Positions 8,883 to 17,717 of a stretch of DNA of 64,000 bases are shown here, in pieces. Origin of the DNA: Solwaraspora sp. WMMA2065 (GTDB lineage Bacteria > Actinomycetota > Actinomycetes > Mycobacteriales > Micromonosporaceae); the NCBI RefSeq assembly GCF_030345075.1, contig NZ_CP128361.1, positions 2,418,001 through 2,482,000 of the forward strand, written 5' to 3'. The first letter of the stretch is position 1. Every line of letters starts with the position of its first letter. The notes below the pieces were generated by a model that made no database searches, was not told where the DNA came from, and was given only the letters and a program-made list of their open reading frames with translations. Made by a program: the position numbers and the translations under genes.

Positions 8883-11800
8883 TCAGCCGGACGCCATCGC
8901 GATGTCGAGGGCCGCCGACCGGACGTCGGGCACCGGGTGGCGGCGCAGCCGGTGCAGCGGCGACCGCCACGGCGGCGACCAGCCGTACCGGTCACCGGCG
9001 CGGACCAGCGCCACCGCGAACAGCCCGCCGGCCAGGTCGCCCCGCTCAGCGAGCGCCCCGACGACGGCGACCAGCACCGCCGGCTCCCAGCTGCCCTCGG
9101 CGCGGCGGACCTGGTCGGTCAGCGTCTCGGCGAGCCGGCCAGCCAGCACCGGACGGTCGGCGACCAGGTCGGCGAGCGCGGTCAACTCGGCCGCGACCGG
9201 GGTCGCGGTCGGTGCGGCCAGCGGCACCAGGTGGGTGAGCAGCCGAGCCGCCTGCGGGGTCAAATCGGCAAAACCGGCGAGGGTACGCGCGGCGGCCCGC
9301 ACCGCCGTCCGGTCGGTTTCCGGGTCGGCGTCGCGGCACCAGCGCACCGCCGCGTCGACGACCCGGTCGAGGCGGCGGTGGGCCGGCCGGTCCCACGCCG
9401 GGTCACCCGGCCGGTCGTCGGCCCGGTCCAGCCGGGCCAGCGCGGCCACCGCGGCCACCAGCGGCGACCGGTCGACCGCCGGCGGTGACCCGTCAGCCGC
9501 CACTGCCACTGCCGCCGCCGATTCGTCGAGCAGCCGGATCACCACCCGCATCGCCGACGCCCACCGGTGCGGGTCGTCCAGGTCGGTCAGGGCGGCGACG
9601 GTCAATTCGGTCAGCTCGGGCGCCCAGCGGGCCCAGGCCGGCAACGCCGCCCAGGCCAGCCGGGCCGCTTCCGGGTCCGGGTTGCTGGTGGCGGCCACGA
9701 CCAGGGCGGCGTACCGGGGGCGGTCCGGCTCGGCGATGGTCGACGGCGGTGCGTCCAGCAGCGCCGACACCTCAGCCCGCGACGGCGCCGCCGAATCGGG
9801 CCGGCCGACACCAGCCGCTCCGGCCAGGATCGTCCAGCTGGCCGGCACGTCGGGCCGCTGCCGGGCGGCGGCGACCGCGGCGGCCCGCACGTCGGGGTGC
9901 TGGTCCACCCGCTGGTACGCCGCGGTGACCACGTCGAACGCCTCCGGCGGGCCGAACCGGGCGAGCAGCCGCAGCGCCTGCTTGCGGCTGGTCACCTTGC
10001 CGGCGCCGAGGGCGACGTCGGTCAACATGGCGACCAGTGTCGACGGTGCGACGAGCCGGGCGGTACGGCCGGCCGCGTAGACGGCGACCCGGGCCCGGTC
10101 GTCGTCTACGTGCCGCAGCAGCACCGGCAGCGCCTCGTCCGGCCGGTCGGTCCAGGCCAGCGCGGCCAGCGCCGCCTCGGCCAGGGTGACGTCCGCCGCG
10201 TCGAGGTACCGGGCGACGACCGCCCAGCCGGCACCGGGCACCGGGGCAGCGCAGCTGATCGCCCGTACCCGATGGTGTTTGGCCATGCTCCGGTCGGCGG
10301 CGATCGACGCCAGCAGGTCGGCGTACGCCTGCTGGTGGCGGGGCAGCCACCGGGCGACCCGGTGCGCGGGGCCGGGCACCCAGCGGGCACCGGCGGAGAG
10401 GAACTTGCCGGTCCGCTTACCGGGCGGCGTGGTGAACACCTCGTCGAGCAGGTCGGTGCGGCGGGTGCAGATCGCCTGCCACACCTCGTTGACCTCCACC
10501 GTGGACACATCGACGGCGAGCACCTCGCCGACCCGGTCGGCCCGGGTCGCCGGGTCGGCCAGCCACAGCGTCACCGCCCGGCGGAACACCGACGACACCA
10601 CGCCGGGGCGGATCGCCCGGCGCAGCAGCCGCTGCAGGTGCGGCAGCCGCCAGGCGCGCCGGCCGAGCGACCAGGCGACGGCGAACAGCGGCTCGAACCG
10701 GTCCCGGGCCGCCGCGCCCTCGATCCACGGTGCGATCCGGGTGAACAGGTCGTGCTCCTGGCCCCGGCGCAGCACCTGGTCGAGCCGGCCGAGGAACGGC
10801 ACCTGCCGGCCGTCGTACAGCGTGTCGAAGGTCTGCATCGCCCAGCCGACCAGCGCCGGGTCGGCCGTATGCCGGCGCAGCACCTGCCCGGCCAGCCCGC
10901 CGATCGCGGTCAGACTGGCCGACGAGGTGTCCCGGGCGGCCACCGCCTGGGTGACGACGTCGGTCAGCGCCGGCACCGTCGCCGGGGTGAGCAGGCCGAC
11001 GACCTGCGACAACGCGGTGAACGCGCGGGCCCGTACCGGGTCCTGGTCGTTGCGCAGCCGGCGCAGCTGCTCGACGACGGCGGCGACGGCCGCCGGGTCG
11101 CCGCTGCGGCCGGCGGCGGCCAGCAGCAGCGCGTAGCCGGTGCCCCGGGCGGTGGCGTCCGCGCGCCGGGCCGCCGCGACCAGCGCCGACTCCGCCTCGG
11201 CCCAGGGCAGGAACGCGGTGTACGTCAGCGTCCAGTCCTCGCTGGCCCGGACCCGGTCCAGGTCGAGTATCCGGCGGACCTCCCGGTGCTGCCAGTGGCG
11301 GGGCAGCACGGTCAACAGTTGCTCCGACAGCAGCACGTCGGCGGTGTCCACGTCGGCCGTCACCGCGTCGTACAGCTCGCCCCGACGGGCCGGGGCCAGC
11401 GCGGCGAGCAGCCGGGCGAAGGCACGGTCGGTGCCGCGCAGCCGTACCCCGAGCGGCACCAGGTCGGTCAGGTCGGCGTCGCGCAGCCGGTACAGCAGGC
11501 CGGACGGCAGCTGCTGGCGGCGCAGCCAGCCGGCCCGGGCCGGGGCGGTGAGCAGCCGCAGGGTCCGCGCCGGATCCGCGCCGGTCAGTACGCCGTACGC
11601 GGTCGTCGCGCCGGGCAGGCTGGTCGTCGGGGCGTACCGCTCCAGCAGGTCGAACACCCGCGTCGGATGCTGCTGCGCGGTGTGCAGCACGGCGCGGCCC
11701 CACTCGGACCACCAGGTGTCGCGGGCGGCGCGGGACCGGGCGGCGAGTTGCGTCTGCGCGAAGTCGAGCAGCACGGTGGGGTGCCGGCGGGCCAGCGCGA

Positions 11801-12305
11801 TGCCGTTGGCGACGGCGTACGACAGCGGTGGCAGCAGCCGGGCGACGGTCTCCGGGCCGCAGGCGGGCAGCAGGACCGCGGCTTCGCCGTCACCGAACCG
11901 GGCGCGGACCGGGTCGATCAGCGCGTCGGCGAGGTCGGCGCGGCGGGCCGCGCGCAGCGTCCGGTACGCGGTGCGCCGCAGGTCGGCCGGGGCATCGTGC
12001 AGCAGCGCCGCCACCTCGTCGGGGTCGGCCCAGCCGGAGCGCAGGTACGCGGTGACCGCGACCGCCCGCAGCCGGCGGTCCGGGTCGCTGAATCCGGCCC
12101 GCACCGTCGTCTGGTCGCCGACGATCACCGCCATGGTGAGCCCGAGGAACCGCTGGTGGGCGTCGCCGCCGGTCAGGTCGGCGAGTACGGCGGGCAGGTC
12201 TCCGGTGGCGGCCAGCCGGCGGGCGTGCCCGGCCAGGGCGGACATCCGGGCGTGGTGGGTCAGCGGGTCGAGGGCGGCGAGCAGTTCGGCGGTGGGGTTC
12301 GGCAC
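8883..12305 (-). CDS. Large helical (HEAT-like) repeat protein, 1140 aa
   Basis: Cytoplasmic protein without signal peptide or membrane segment. It is built almost entirely of repeated amphipathic helix pairs, for example LRAVAVTAYLRSGWADPDEV, DLRRTAYRTLRAARRADLA and RAAAVAAARQRPDVPASWTI, the pattern of HEAT/ARM-like scaffolds. No enzymatic motif is visible. It begins with ATG at 12305 next to a divergently transcribed operon starting at 12450, so a shared 144-bp promoter region is likely. Repeat architecture is seen; a scaffold role is inference from repeat families. Confidence 0.7.
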   Translation of the reverse strand: MPNPTAELLAALDPLTHHARMSALAGHARRLAATGDLPAVLADLTGGDAHQRFLGLTMAVIVGDQTTVRAGFSDPDRRLRAVAVTAYLRSGWADPDEVAALLHDAPADLRRTAYRTLRAARRADLADALIDPVRARFGDGEAAVLLPACGPETVARLLPPLSYAVANGIALARRHPTVLLDFAQTQLAARSRAARDTWWSEWGRAVLHTAQQHPTRVFDLLERYAPTTSLPGATTAYGVLTGADPARTLRLLTAPARAGWLRRQQLPSGLLYRLRDADLTDLVPLGVRLRGTDRAFARLLAALAPARRGELYDAVTADVDTADVLLSEQLLTVLPRHWQHREVRRILDLDRVRASEDWTLTYTAFLPWAEAESALVAAARRADATARGTGYALLLAAAGRSGDPAAVAAVVEQLRRLRNDQDPVRARAFTALSQVVGLLTPATVPALTDVVTQAVAARDTSSASLTAIGGLAGQVLRRHTADPALVGWAMQTFDTLYDGRQVPFLGRLDQVLRRGQEHDLFTRIAPWIEGAAARDRFEPLFAVAWSLGRRAWRLPHLQRLLRRAIRPGVVSSVFRRAVTLWLADPATRADRVGEVLAVDVSTVEVNEVWQAICTRRTDLLDEVFTTPPGKRTGKFLSAGARWVPGPAHRVARWLPRHQQAYADLLASIAADRSMAKHHRVRAISCAAPVPGAGWAVVARYLDAADVTLAEAALAALAWTDRPDEALPVLLRHVDDDRARVAVYAAGRTARLVAPSTLVAMLTDVALGAGKVTSRKQALRLLARFGPPEAFDVVTAAYQRVDQHPDVRAAAVAAARQRPDVPASWTILAGAAGVGRPDSAAPSRAEVSALLDAPPSTIAEPDRPRYAALVVAATSNPDPEAARLAWAALPAWARWAPELTELTVAALTDLDDPHRWASAMRVVIRLLDESAAAVAVAADGSPPAVDRSPLVAAVAALARLDRADDRPGDPAWDRPAHRRLDRVVDAAVRWCRDADPETDRTAVRAAARTLAGFADLTPQAARLLTHLVPLAAPTATPVAAELTALADLVADRPVLAGRLAETLTDQVRRAEGSWEPAVLVAVVGALAERGDLAGGLFAVALVRAGDRYGWSPPWRSPLHRLRRHPVPDVRSAALDIAMASG

Positions 12306-12449
12306 CGCATGATCGTCTCAGCCGCCAGCAACCGCATTTCTTCTGGACATCGACCAAGCTTCGTGGAAATTCCATCATCTTGTCGGATCAGGTCACTGAC
12401 GAAAACTGTTCGCGTTCGTCGGTTGACGCGCCATGCATACAGTTGACGT

Positions 12450-13097
12450 ATGGACGAAATCGTCACCGGCGCATTGATCATCTTGGCCGCCGTGGCAGCC
12501 GTGGCCATCGCGATAGCGGTAGTCCGTTCGCGAGCGCCGCAGCGCCGCAGCACACATCCCGAACTGGTCCGCTACCTCGCCGGCCGCACGATCGCCGAGG
12601 TCGCACCAGAACAGGAACAACTGTTCCCTTCGCTGGCAGACGTCTACCTTTCCGATCCGCAGCGGGTGATGTCCCGGCGGCGACGCCGGAAGGACCCACT
12701 CGGCTTCGGGATGCCACCACTCGACGACGTTCTAATGATCGGCATCGTGATCTGGGTGGCCGACAAGATGGTCGGCGAGCTGATCGGGAAGGCCACCAGC
12801 AGCGGATTCGAGCGGTTCCGAAGCTGGCTGCGGCGGCTTTTCCGCCGCAGGGCCGCCACGCCCACCGACACCCGTACGGACCGGGAAGTGGCGTTCGCCC
12901 TGCGTCAGGCAGACGCCGCCGAAGCCCGACGAATCGTGCTGGCCCGGCTCGCTCAGGCCAAGATCGACGCGAACAAGGCTGAGCGGCTCGCTGACGCGAT
13001 GGTGCTCGCCCTGCTCACCGTCCCGCTACCGACGGACACCACGCCGACGACGCCTGCCGACCCGGCCGGCTCCCACACCCCGCAGGGACAGCAGTGA
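12450..13097 (+). CDS. Small membrane-anchored protein, first gene of an M48-protease operon
   Basis: 215 residues. One N-terminal transmembrane helix (about residues 6-25, ALIILAAVAAVAIAIAVV), then a basic region with RRRRRKDPLGFG, a second hydrophobic stretch (VLMIGIVIWVADKMVGELIG) and an Arg-rich segment after it. The C-terminus is Thr/Pro-rich. No family recognised. Its stop overlaps the GTG start of the lipoprotein gene by 4 bp (GTGA), and the same overlap links that gene to the M48 protease, so the three are one translationally coupled operon. Confidence 0.7.
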   Translation: MDEIVTGALIILAAVAAVAIAIAVVRSRAPQRRSTHPELVRYLAGRTIAEVAPEQEQLFPSLADVYLSDPQRVMSRRRRRKDPLGFGMPPLDDVLMIGIVIWVADKMVGELIGKATSSGFERFRSWLRRLFRRRAATPTDTRTDREVAFALRQADAAEARRIVLARLAQAKIDANKAERLADAMVLALLTVPLPTDTTPTTPADPAGSHTPQGQQ

Positions 13098-13804
13098 TCA
13101 CCCGGGCCACCGACGAGATGACCGGCCGGATGGTGCCGTCCGGCAGCAGCCGACTCACCGCATGTCTCGTCACCACCGCGACCATGCTTGCCCTCCTCGT
13201 CGGCTGCACCGCCGACCAGGACCGGACACCGGACACCGGGCCGACCCCCGGATCCGGCACCAGCGCTGGTGCCGGATCCGGCGATCCGCAACTGCAGTCG
13301 TTGCTGCTCACCACAGCCGACCTGCCGGACGGTCTCAACCCGACCACCGATCTTGACGACGCCAGCGGCGGCCTGGACACCGGCTGCCAGGCGATGGGCG
13401 GATCCACCGAGCCCGCCGCCGAGGCCCGGGCCGACTTCGCCGGCGAGTCCGGCACCTTCGTCAGCGAATCGCTCCAGCAGATGCTTACTGTGGACGACGC
13501 CCGAGCAGCGATGGCCGAGCTGGCCGAGGTGCCGGCCGTGTGCGGCACCTTCCCGGCCGAGTACGGCGGCCTCTCGACAGAAGTATCGGTCACCACCGCC
13601 GACCCACCACCGGTCGGCGACGAACAGGTGGGGCTGAAGTTCACCGTGTCCCTCAACCAGCAACCGCTCGTCGTCCTTCACCACTACGCCATCCGCGTCG
13701 CCGACCTGCTCATCGTCGTCTTCCACACCGGACCGATGCCGGGTGACGCGAAGCTGGCTGGTACGGCGACCGAGGCCGCGTACCGCAAGGCGACCGGCAC
13801 GTGA
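13094..13804 (+). CDS. Predicted lipoprotein in the M48-protease operon
   Basis: 236 residues, GTG start overlapping the previous stop. The signal sequence ends in lipobox LVGC at about residue 38, followed by a Pro/Gly/Ser/Thr-rich linker with repeated GSGTSAGAGSG. The globular part resembles PknH-sensor-like extracellular lipoproteins only in general character (paired Cys in DTGCQAMGG and PAVCGTFPA, beta-rich end); I do not assign the family. Its stop overlaps the protease start (GTGA). It is probably a surface partner or substrate of the membrane protease. Confidence 0.7.
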   Translation: MITRATDEMTGRMVPSGSSRLTACLVTTATMLALLVGCTADQDRTPDTGPTPGSGTSAGAGSGDPQLQSLLLTTADLPDGLNPTTDLDDASGGLDTGCQAMGGSTEPAAEARADFAGESGTFVSESLQQMLTVDDARAAMAELAEVPAVCGTFPAEYGGLSTEVSVTTADPPPVGDEQVGLKFTVSLNQQPLVVLHHYAIRVADLLIVVFHTGPMPGDAKLAGTATEAAYRKATGT

Positions 13805-16302
13805 GCATCACGGCGTCACCGCCGTCGGCCGGGCCGCAGGACGGTGCCGATCCGGATCGACGACGGCTGCGGGCCCTGCTCAGCGGCGCCGCGCTCCTGC
13901 CCTCGGACACGTCGGTCCGCTACGCCGTCCTGGCCGGCATGGTGCTCGCCACCACCAGCATCATTTACACCAGACTGTGGTTGGACCGCCTCGGTCCGGA
14001 CAGCCCGTATCAGGGTTGCTCAGCAGAGTTGACGCAGCTCGGCAACGTCTGGCAGATCGCGGAGCCGCTGCCGGCGTACCGGCCGATCATGGAACGAATC
14101 GCCGGATGCCTGCGTGACGACGCCGCCGCCGCGTCGAGCTGGGCGATGGTCGGGATCGTCGTCGTAGCAGCCGCCGCCGTCGCCGGCTACCTGGCTCTGC
14201 CCCGGTGGCGGATCCGACGACGCGGACTGCGTCCACTCGGGCCCGAGGCACCGGAAGGGCTCGTCGCCCACCTCGACACGCTGGTCACCCGCGCCGGCCT
14301 GACTCGGGCACCGACCTTCTGGCTGGACCCGTACGCCCGGGACCAGGCACACGCGTTCGGCACCCAGCGACACTGCCGAATAGCGCTGCATCCGGCCGTG
14401 GTCGGGGACTTCACCGATCCGGCTCGACGCGGCCGGTTCGACGCCGTGGTGCTGCACGAGCTGGCGCACCTGCGCAACCGCGACATCCGCTACACCTACC
14501 TCACCCAGACCACCTGGTGGTCGTTCCTGCTGCTCGCCGTCGCCCCGTACCTGGTGTTCCGGCTGCTGCCGATCGGATTCGGCGACGCCGACGGGTGGTG
14601 GCCGGCCCCCATGCATCCGGACACCCCACTGCTAGAGCGATTCCTGTCTATCGCTGTACTGATGGTGATAATGCTGAGCAGTCAGTCGATCCTGCGGATA
14701 CGCGAGACGCACGCCGACATTGCATCGGCCGCAATCGGCGACCCGACCCCCTTGCGAAAGTTGATGGAGGAGGAGCAGCAGCGCCAGTCCCGGTGGTGGT
14801 GGCTGAGCAGCCATCCACCCGCCCGGCAGCGGGCCCAGTTGCTGCTGGATCCGACCCGGCTGCCGGCCACCGGCCTCGTCGTGGCCGTCTGCGTCAGTTT
14901 CGCCGTCGCGCTGCTGCAGTCCAGCTACAACGAGATGCTGGTGCAACTCGCCCTCGTGTTCTCCGGTGATTCCACTGCGTTCTTCCTGGCCTATCCGACG
15001 CTGAGTCTGCTCACCCACTTCACAGGCGCGTTGCTACTGGCCGGGATCGCCGCCGTGATCGGCTGGCATGCCGTGCTGCGCCAGCAGCTGCTGTCCGGAG
15101 TCCGACGACCGTGGCTGGCGCCGCCGGTGCTGGCCTGCGCCCTGGCCGCCGGGGTCCTGGCCGGGGAGCCGTTCGCTATCTACCACGGCAGCGTGGGCAG
15201 CTGGGGTTTGTTCGACTCCGTCGGTGCCACCGGATGGGCGCGCTGGATCTCGGCGGGTGCGCTGGTCGGCATGATGCTGGTCGTCGTGCTGTGGGTACGA
15301 CAGGCCGCGCAGGTGTTCACCGGCATGGTCGACCGGACGCCACGGTGGGGAGTGCTGCTGACGACGCTGGTAGCGGCGATCGCGCTCTACCCGTACCACG
15401 TGTCGTGGTCCGGCATGCACGACAGCCCGCTGATGGCAACCGTCGTCGATTTCCTAATTGTCAACCCCGACCTGGCCTGGACCGCCGAGTGGTCGCCGCC
15501 GGCACGGTCGTGGGCGATGCGAGCGTCCCTGCCGATGGTGGCGATCGCGGCGATTCCGGGTTCGGCGCTGCTGCTGGCGGCACCGAGCGTGGCGGTCACC
15601 GTCCTGGCGTTGCTGCGCCCGCCGGCCGACACGCCCCGCTGGTGGCAGACCGCCGGGCTGGGTGCCTCGGGTGCCCGGCCGGCGCGGCCACGCCGGCCAC
15701 GGCTCGCACGGGCCGTCTGGACCGGCATCGGCGGCACGGCGGCGTTCCTGGCCGCCGCGACGCTGCTGGCCCTGTTGGTCCGGGCACGAGGCGGCCCAGC
15801 GGACGGGGTGAACATCGTCGGTGCCGGCACCTACCTGCAGCTGGTCACCGGCTACCTGATCGCCGGCTCCGCTGCGGTGACCGCGCTGGTCGCCGGCTTG
15901 GTGGTCGGATCCGTCGGGCGGTTCCCGCTGGCGTTGCTGGCCGCGACGCTGACGACCTCCGGCGGGGTGCTCCTGTCAGCGGTGCCGATCATCGCGGGCA
16001 TCTGCGGTACCGGTCGGTCGGTCGAGTGTCTGCCGATCATCGGGCGAAGCATCATGGTCACCACGATGTTCGGGGCACCGTGGGCCATCCTGCTCGGCTG
16101 CGTCGGCGCGCTGCTCGCGACCGGGCTCGCTGCGGCGGTCGGTGCGCTCCGCAAACGACGCACCATGCCCGAGGACGACCCAGCGGACGCCAGGCCGGTA
16201 GCCAGCCGGCCGGTCCGAGCACTCTACGGCACCATCCTCGTCACACTGTTGCTGGCTCCGCTGGCGGTCGGCGCTTGGCTGCTGGTGCGGCTGGCCACCT
16301 GA
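13801..16302 (+). CDS. Polytopic membrane protein with M48 (HEXXH) metalloprotease domain
   Basis: 833 residues. An N-terminal membrane helix precedes the zinc protease motif HELAHLRNRDI at about residue 219, with the third ligand probably the Glu of RETHADIAS. This matches M48 proteases of the HtpX/Ste24 type. After the protease part come many hydrophobic helices (roughly residues 365-830), making it far larger than HtpX (about 290 aa). The fusion of an M48 domain to a large multi-pass region occurs in actinobacteria, but its role is unknown. It is third gene of the overlapping operon 12450-16302. Confidence 0.85.
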   Translation: MSITASPPSAGPQDGADPDRRRLRALLSGAALLPSDTSVRYAVLAGMVLATTSIIYTRLWLDRLGPDSPYQGCSAELTQLGNVWQIAEPLPAYRPIMERIAGCLRDDAAAASSWAMVGIVVVAAAAVAGYLALPRWRIRRRGLRPLGPEAPEGLVAHLDTLVTRAGLTRAPTFWLDPYARDQAHAFGTQRHCRIALHPAVVGDFTDPARRGRFDAVVLHELAHLRNRDIRYTYLTQTTWWSFLLLAVAPYLVFRLLPIGFGDADGWWPAPMHPDTPLLERFLSIAVLMVIMLSSQSILRIRETHADIASAAIGDPTPLRKLMEEEQQRQSRWWWLSSHPPARQRAQLLLDPTRLPATGLVVAVCVSFAVALLQSSYNEMLVQLALVFSGDSTAFFLAYPTLSLLTHFTGALLLAGIAAVIGWHAVLRQQLLSGVRRPWLAPPVLACALAAGVLAGEPFAIYHGSVGSWGLFDSVGATGWARWISAGALVGMMLVVVLWVRQAAQVFTGMVDRTPRWGVLLTTLVAAIALYPYHVSWSGMHDSPLMATVVDFLIVNPDLAWTAEWSPPARSWAMRASLPMVAIAAIPGSALLLAAPSVAVTVLALLRPPADTPRWWQTAGLGASGARPARPRRPRLARAVWTGIGGTAAFLAAATLLALLVRARGGPADGVNIVGAGTYLQLVTGYLIAGSAAVTALVAGLVVGSVGRFPLALLAATLTTSGGVLLSAVPIIAGICGTGRSVECLPIIGRSIMVTTMFGAPWAILLGCVGALLATGLAAAVGALRKRRTMPEDDPADARPVASRPVRALYGTILVTLLLAPLAVGAWLLVRLAT

Positions 16303-16457
16303 GCCAACGGCACCTCTGTCTCCTGGCCGAGCTGGATCCCTATGTAGATGTCCGAGTATGCTGCCGGGTATGACGCGACCGGTCCAGATCACCACCGGGG
16401 TGGCCCGGGTGTTGGCGGCACTGCTCGACGACCCCGGCACCGGCCGCTACGGCCTAG

Positions 16458-17436
16458 ACGAGTTGTTCCGAAGTCCCGTCAGTGGTCGTAGGCGATCAGG
16501 GACCGGGTGACGGGTGCGCCGGTCTTGTTGTTGTGCCAGATCGCGGCGGCCATCGCGAGGAGTCGCTGGGCCACCCGTACGGCGACGCCGACGAAGGTCC
16601 GCCCACCGTGTTCCTCAAGATCAAGCTGGCCCTTGAGGGTGTCGTTGACCGACTCGATCAGCTGCCGGACCTTCTTGAGCATCGGTTCGCCGTAGCGGGC
16701 CTTCTCCCGCTTGCGTGACGGGCGTAGCAGGGTGATGCCCTGGTCGGCGAGTTCCCGCTCGAGTGGTCCGGACGCGAAGCCCTTGTCGCTGATCAACAGG
16801 ATGCCGTCGTGTTCTGCGACGACACCGGCCTCGACCTCCAGCATCGCGGCGAGGACCTCCCGCTCGCCGATCTTCGGGTTCGCCAGGGCCCACAGGATCG
16901 GCATCCCGGTCGGGGTGCAGACCAGGTACAGGCGCAGTCCCCAGAAGAACCGGGAGTGGGAGGCGCAGTAGCCGTATCCGGCCCAGCCGGCCAGGTCCGA
17001 ACGTTGCACGGTGGGGCGGGACATGCCGCACGGCACCGGGGTGGAGTCGACGATCCAGTGGTTGTCGAACCAGAAGTCGCTGTCGCGGGCCAGGTTCCGG
17101 ATCGTCTTCTTGATCAGCGGGAGGGCGGCGCGGAGCCGTTTGTTGTAGCCGGGCCGCTGCGGTAGGTAGGGGAACATGCCGGCCAGGTGGACCCGGGCGT
17201 AGCGGATCCAGTGGGCTTCGGAACGGGCGCCGAGCAGGACCTGTGCCACGGCCAGGCAGACCAGTTCGGAGTCGGTCAGCAGTGGTGGTCTGCCGCGCCA
17301 CCGGGGCGTGCGGATGCTGTCGTCGATCTTCACGTACAGTGCGGTCAAGAGGGTGTCCAGGTCTTGCGTCACAACATGATCTTGGATGCCCTCTCCTCAT
17401 GCCCGGACATCGACCCCTGACTTCGGAACTACTCGT
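16458..17436 (-). mobile_element. IS982-family insertion sequence, 979 bp
   Basis: Both ends carry an 18-bp terminal inverted repeat starting with AC: ACGAGTTGTTCCGAAGTC at the left (16458-16475) and ACGAGTAGTTCCGAAGTC read inward from the right (17419-17436), one mismatch. They are flanked by direct CTAG copies (16454-16457 and 17437-17440), the target duplication. One intact transposase gene fills the element. Clean ends, an intact gene and an otherwise repairable target suggest recent insertion. Confidence 0.93.
16479..17372 (-). CDS. IS982-family DDE transposase
   Basis: 297 residues from a GTG start, full length for IS982. Recognisable blocks: GRPPLLTDSELVCLAVAQVL, FPYLPQRPGYNKRLR, the first catalytic Asp in WIVDSTPVPCG, then RSDLAGWAGYGYCASHSRFF, the second Asp in LLISDKGFASG, and the catalytic Glu in RQLIESVNDTLKGQLDLE. 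The end LIAYDH is the usual IS982 terminus. No frameshift, so the element is probably still active. Confidence 0.95.
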   Translation of the reverse strand: MTQDLDTLLTALYVKIDDSIRTPRWRGRPPLLTDSELVCLAVAQVLLGARSEAHWIRYARVHLAGMFPYLPQRPGYNKRLRAALPLIKKTIRNLARDSDFWFDNHWIVDSTPVPCGMSRPTVQRSDLAGWAGYGYCASHSRFFWGLRLYLVCTPTGMPILWALANPKIGEREVLAAMLEVEAGVVAEHDGILLISDKGFASGPLERELADQGITLLRPSRKREKARYGEPMLKKVRQLIESVNDTLKGQLDLEEHGGRTFVGVAVRVAQRLLAMAAAIWHNNKTGAPVTRSLIAYDH

Positions 17437-17717
17437 CTAGAGCTGATGCGGGCCACCGGGCAGCCCAGCGGCACCCTCTACCCGATCCTCAACCGGCTCC
17501 TGGCCGCCGGCTGGGTGCACGCGCAGTGGGAGCAGATCGACCCGGTGGCCGAAGGCCGCCCGGCCCGGCGCTACTACCAGCTCACCCCGGACGGCCTGGT
17601 CGCCGCCCGCACCGAGCTGGCCGCGCTCTACGCCACGCTGCGCCCGCACGCACCCGGGCACGCCGACCCGGCCACCGGCCGACTCGGCACCGTCACTCCG
17701 GAAACCACCTGACCGCC

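Larger units (their letters stand above)
16370..17712 (+). pseudogene. PadR-family regulator interrupted by an IS982 element
   Basis: Removing 16458-17436 and one CTAG copy restores an uninterrupted 119-residue PadR-type winged-helix regulator. The join reads RYGLELMRATGQPSGTLYPI, the conserved PadR recognition region, and the rest (LNRLLAAGWV, RRYYQLTPDG) is also typical. The 5' piece is 88 bp (16370-16457) and the 3' piece 17441-17712. A second in-frame ATG lies at 16358. As it stands the regulator is broken; a hybrid product starting inside the IS at 17386 could still make the C-terminal two-thirds. The intact downstream membrane gene (17718) probably lost its repressor. Confidence 0.88.

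Noticed and set aside
9567-12446. 959-codon plus-strand frame opposite the helical-repeat gene
   Set aside because: Same GC-driven shadow effect; low-complexity composition.
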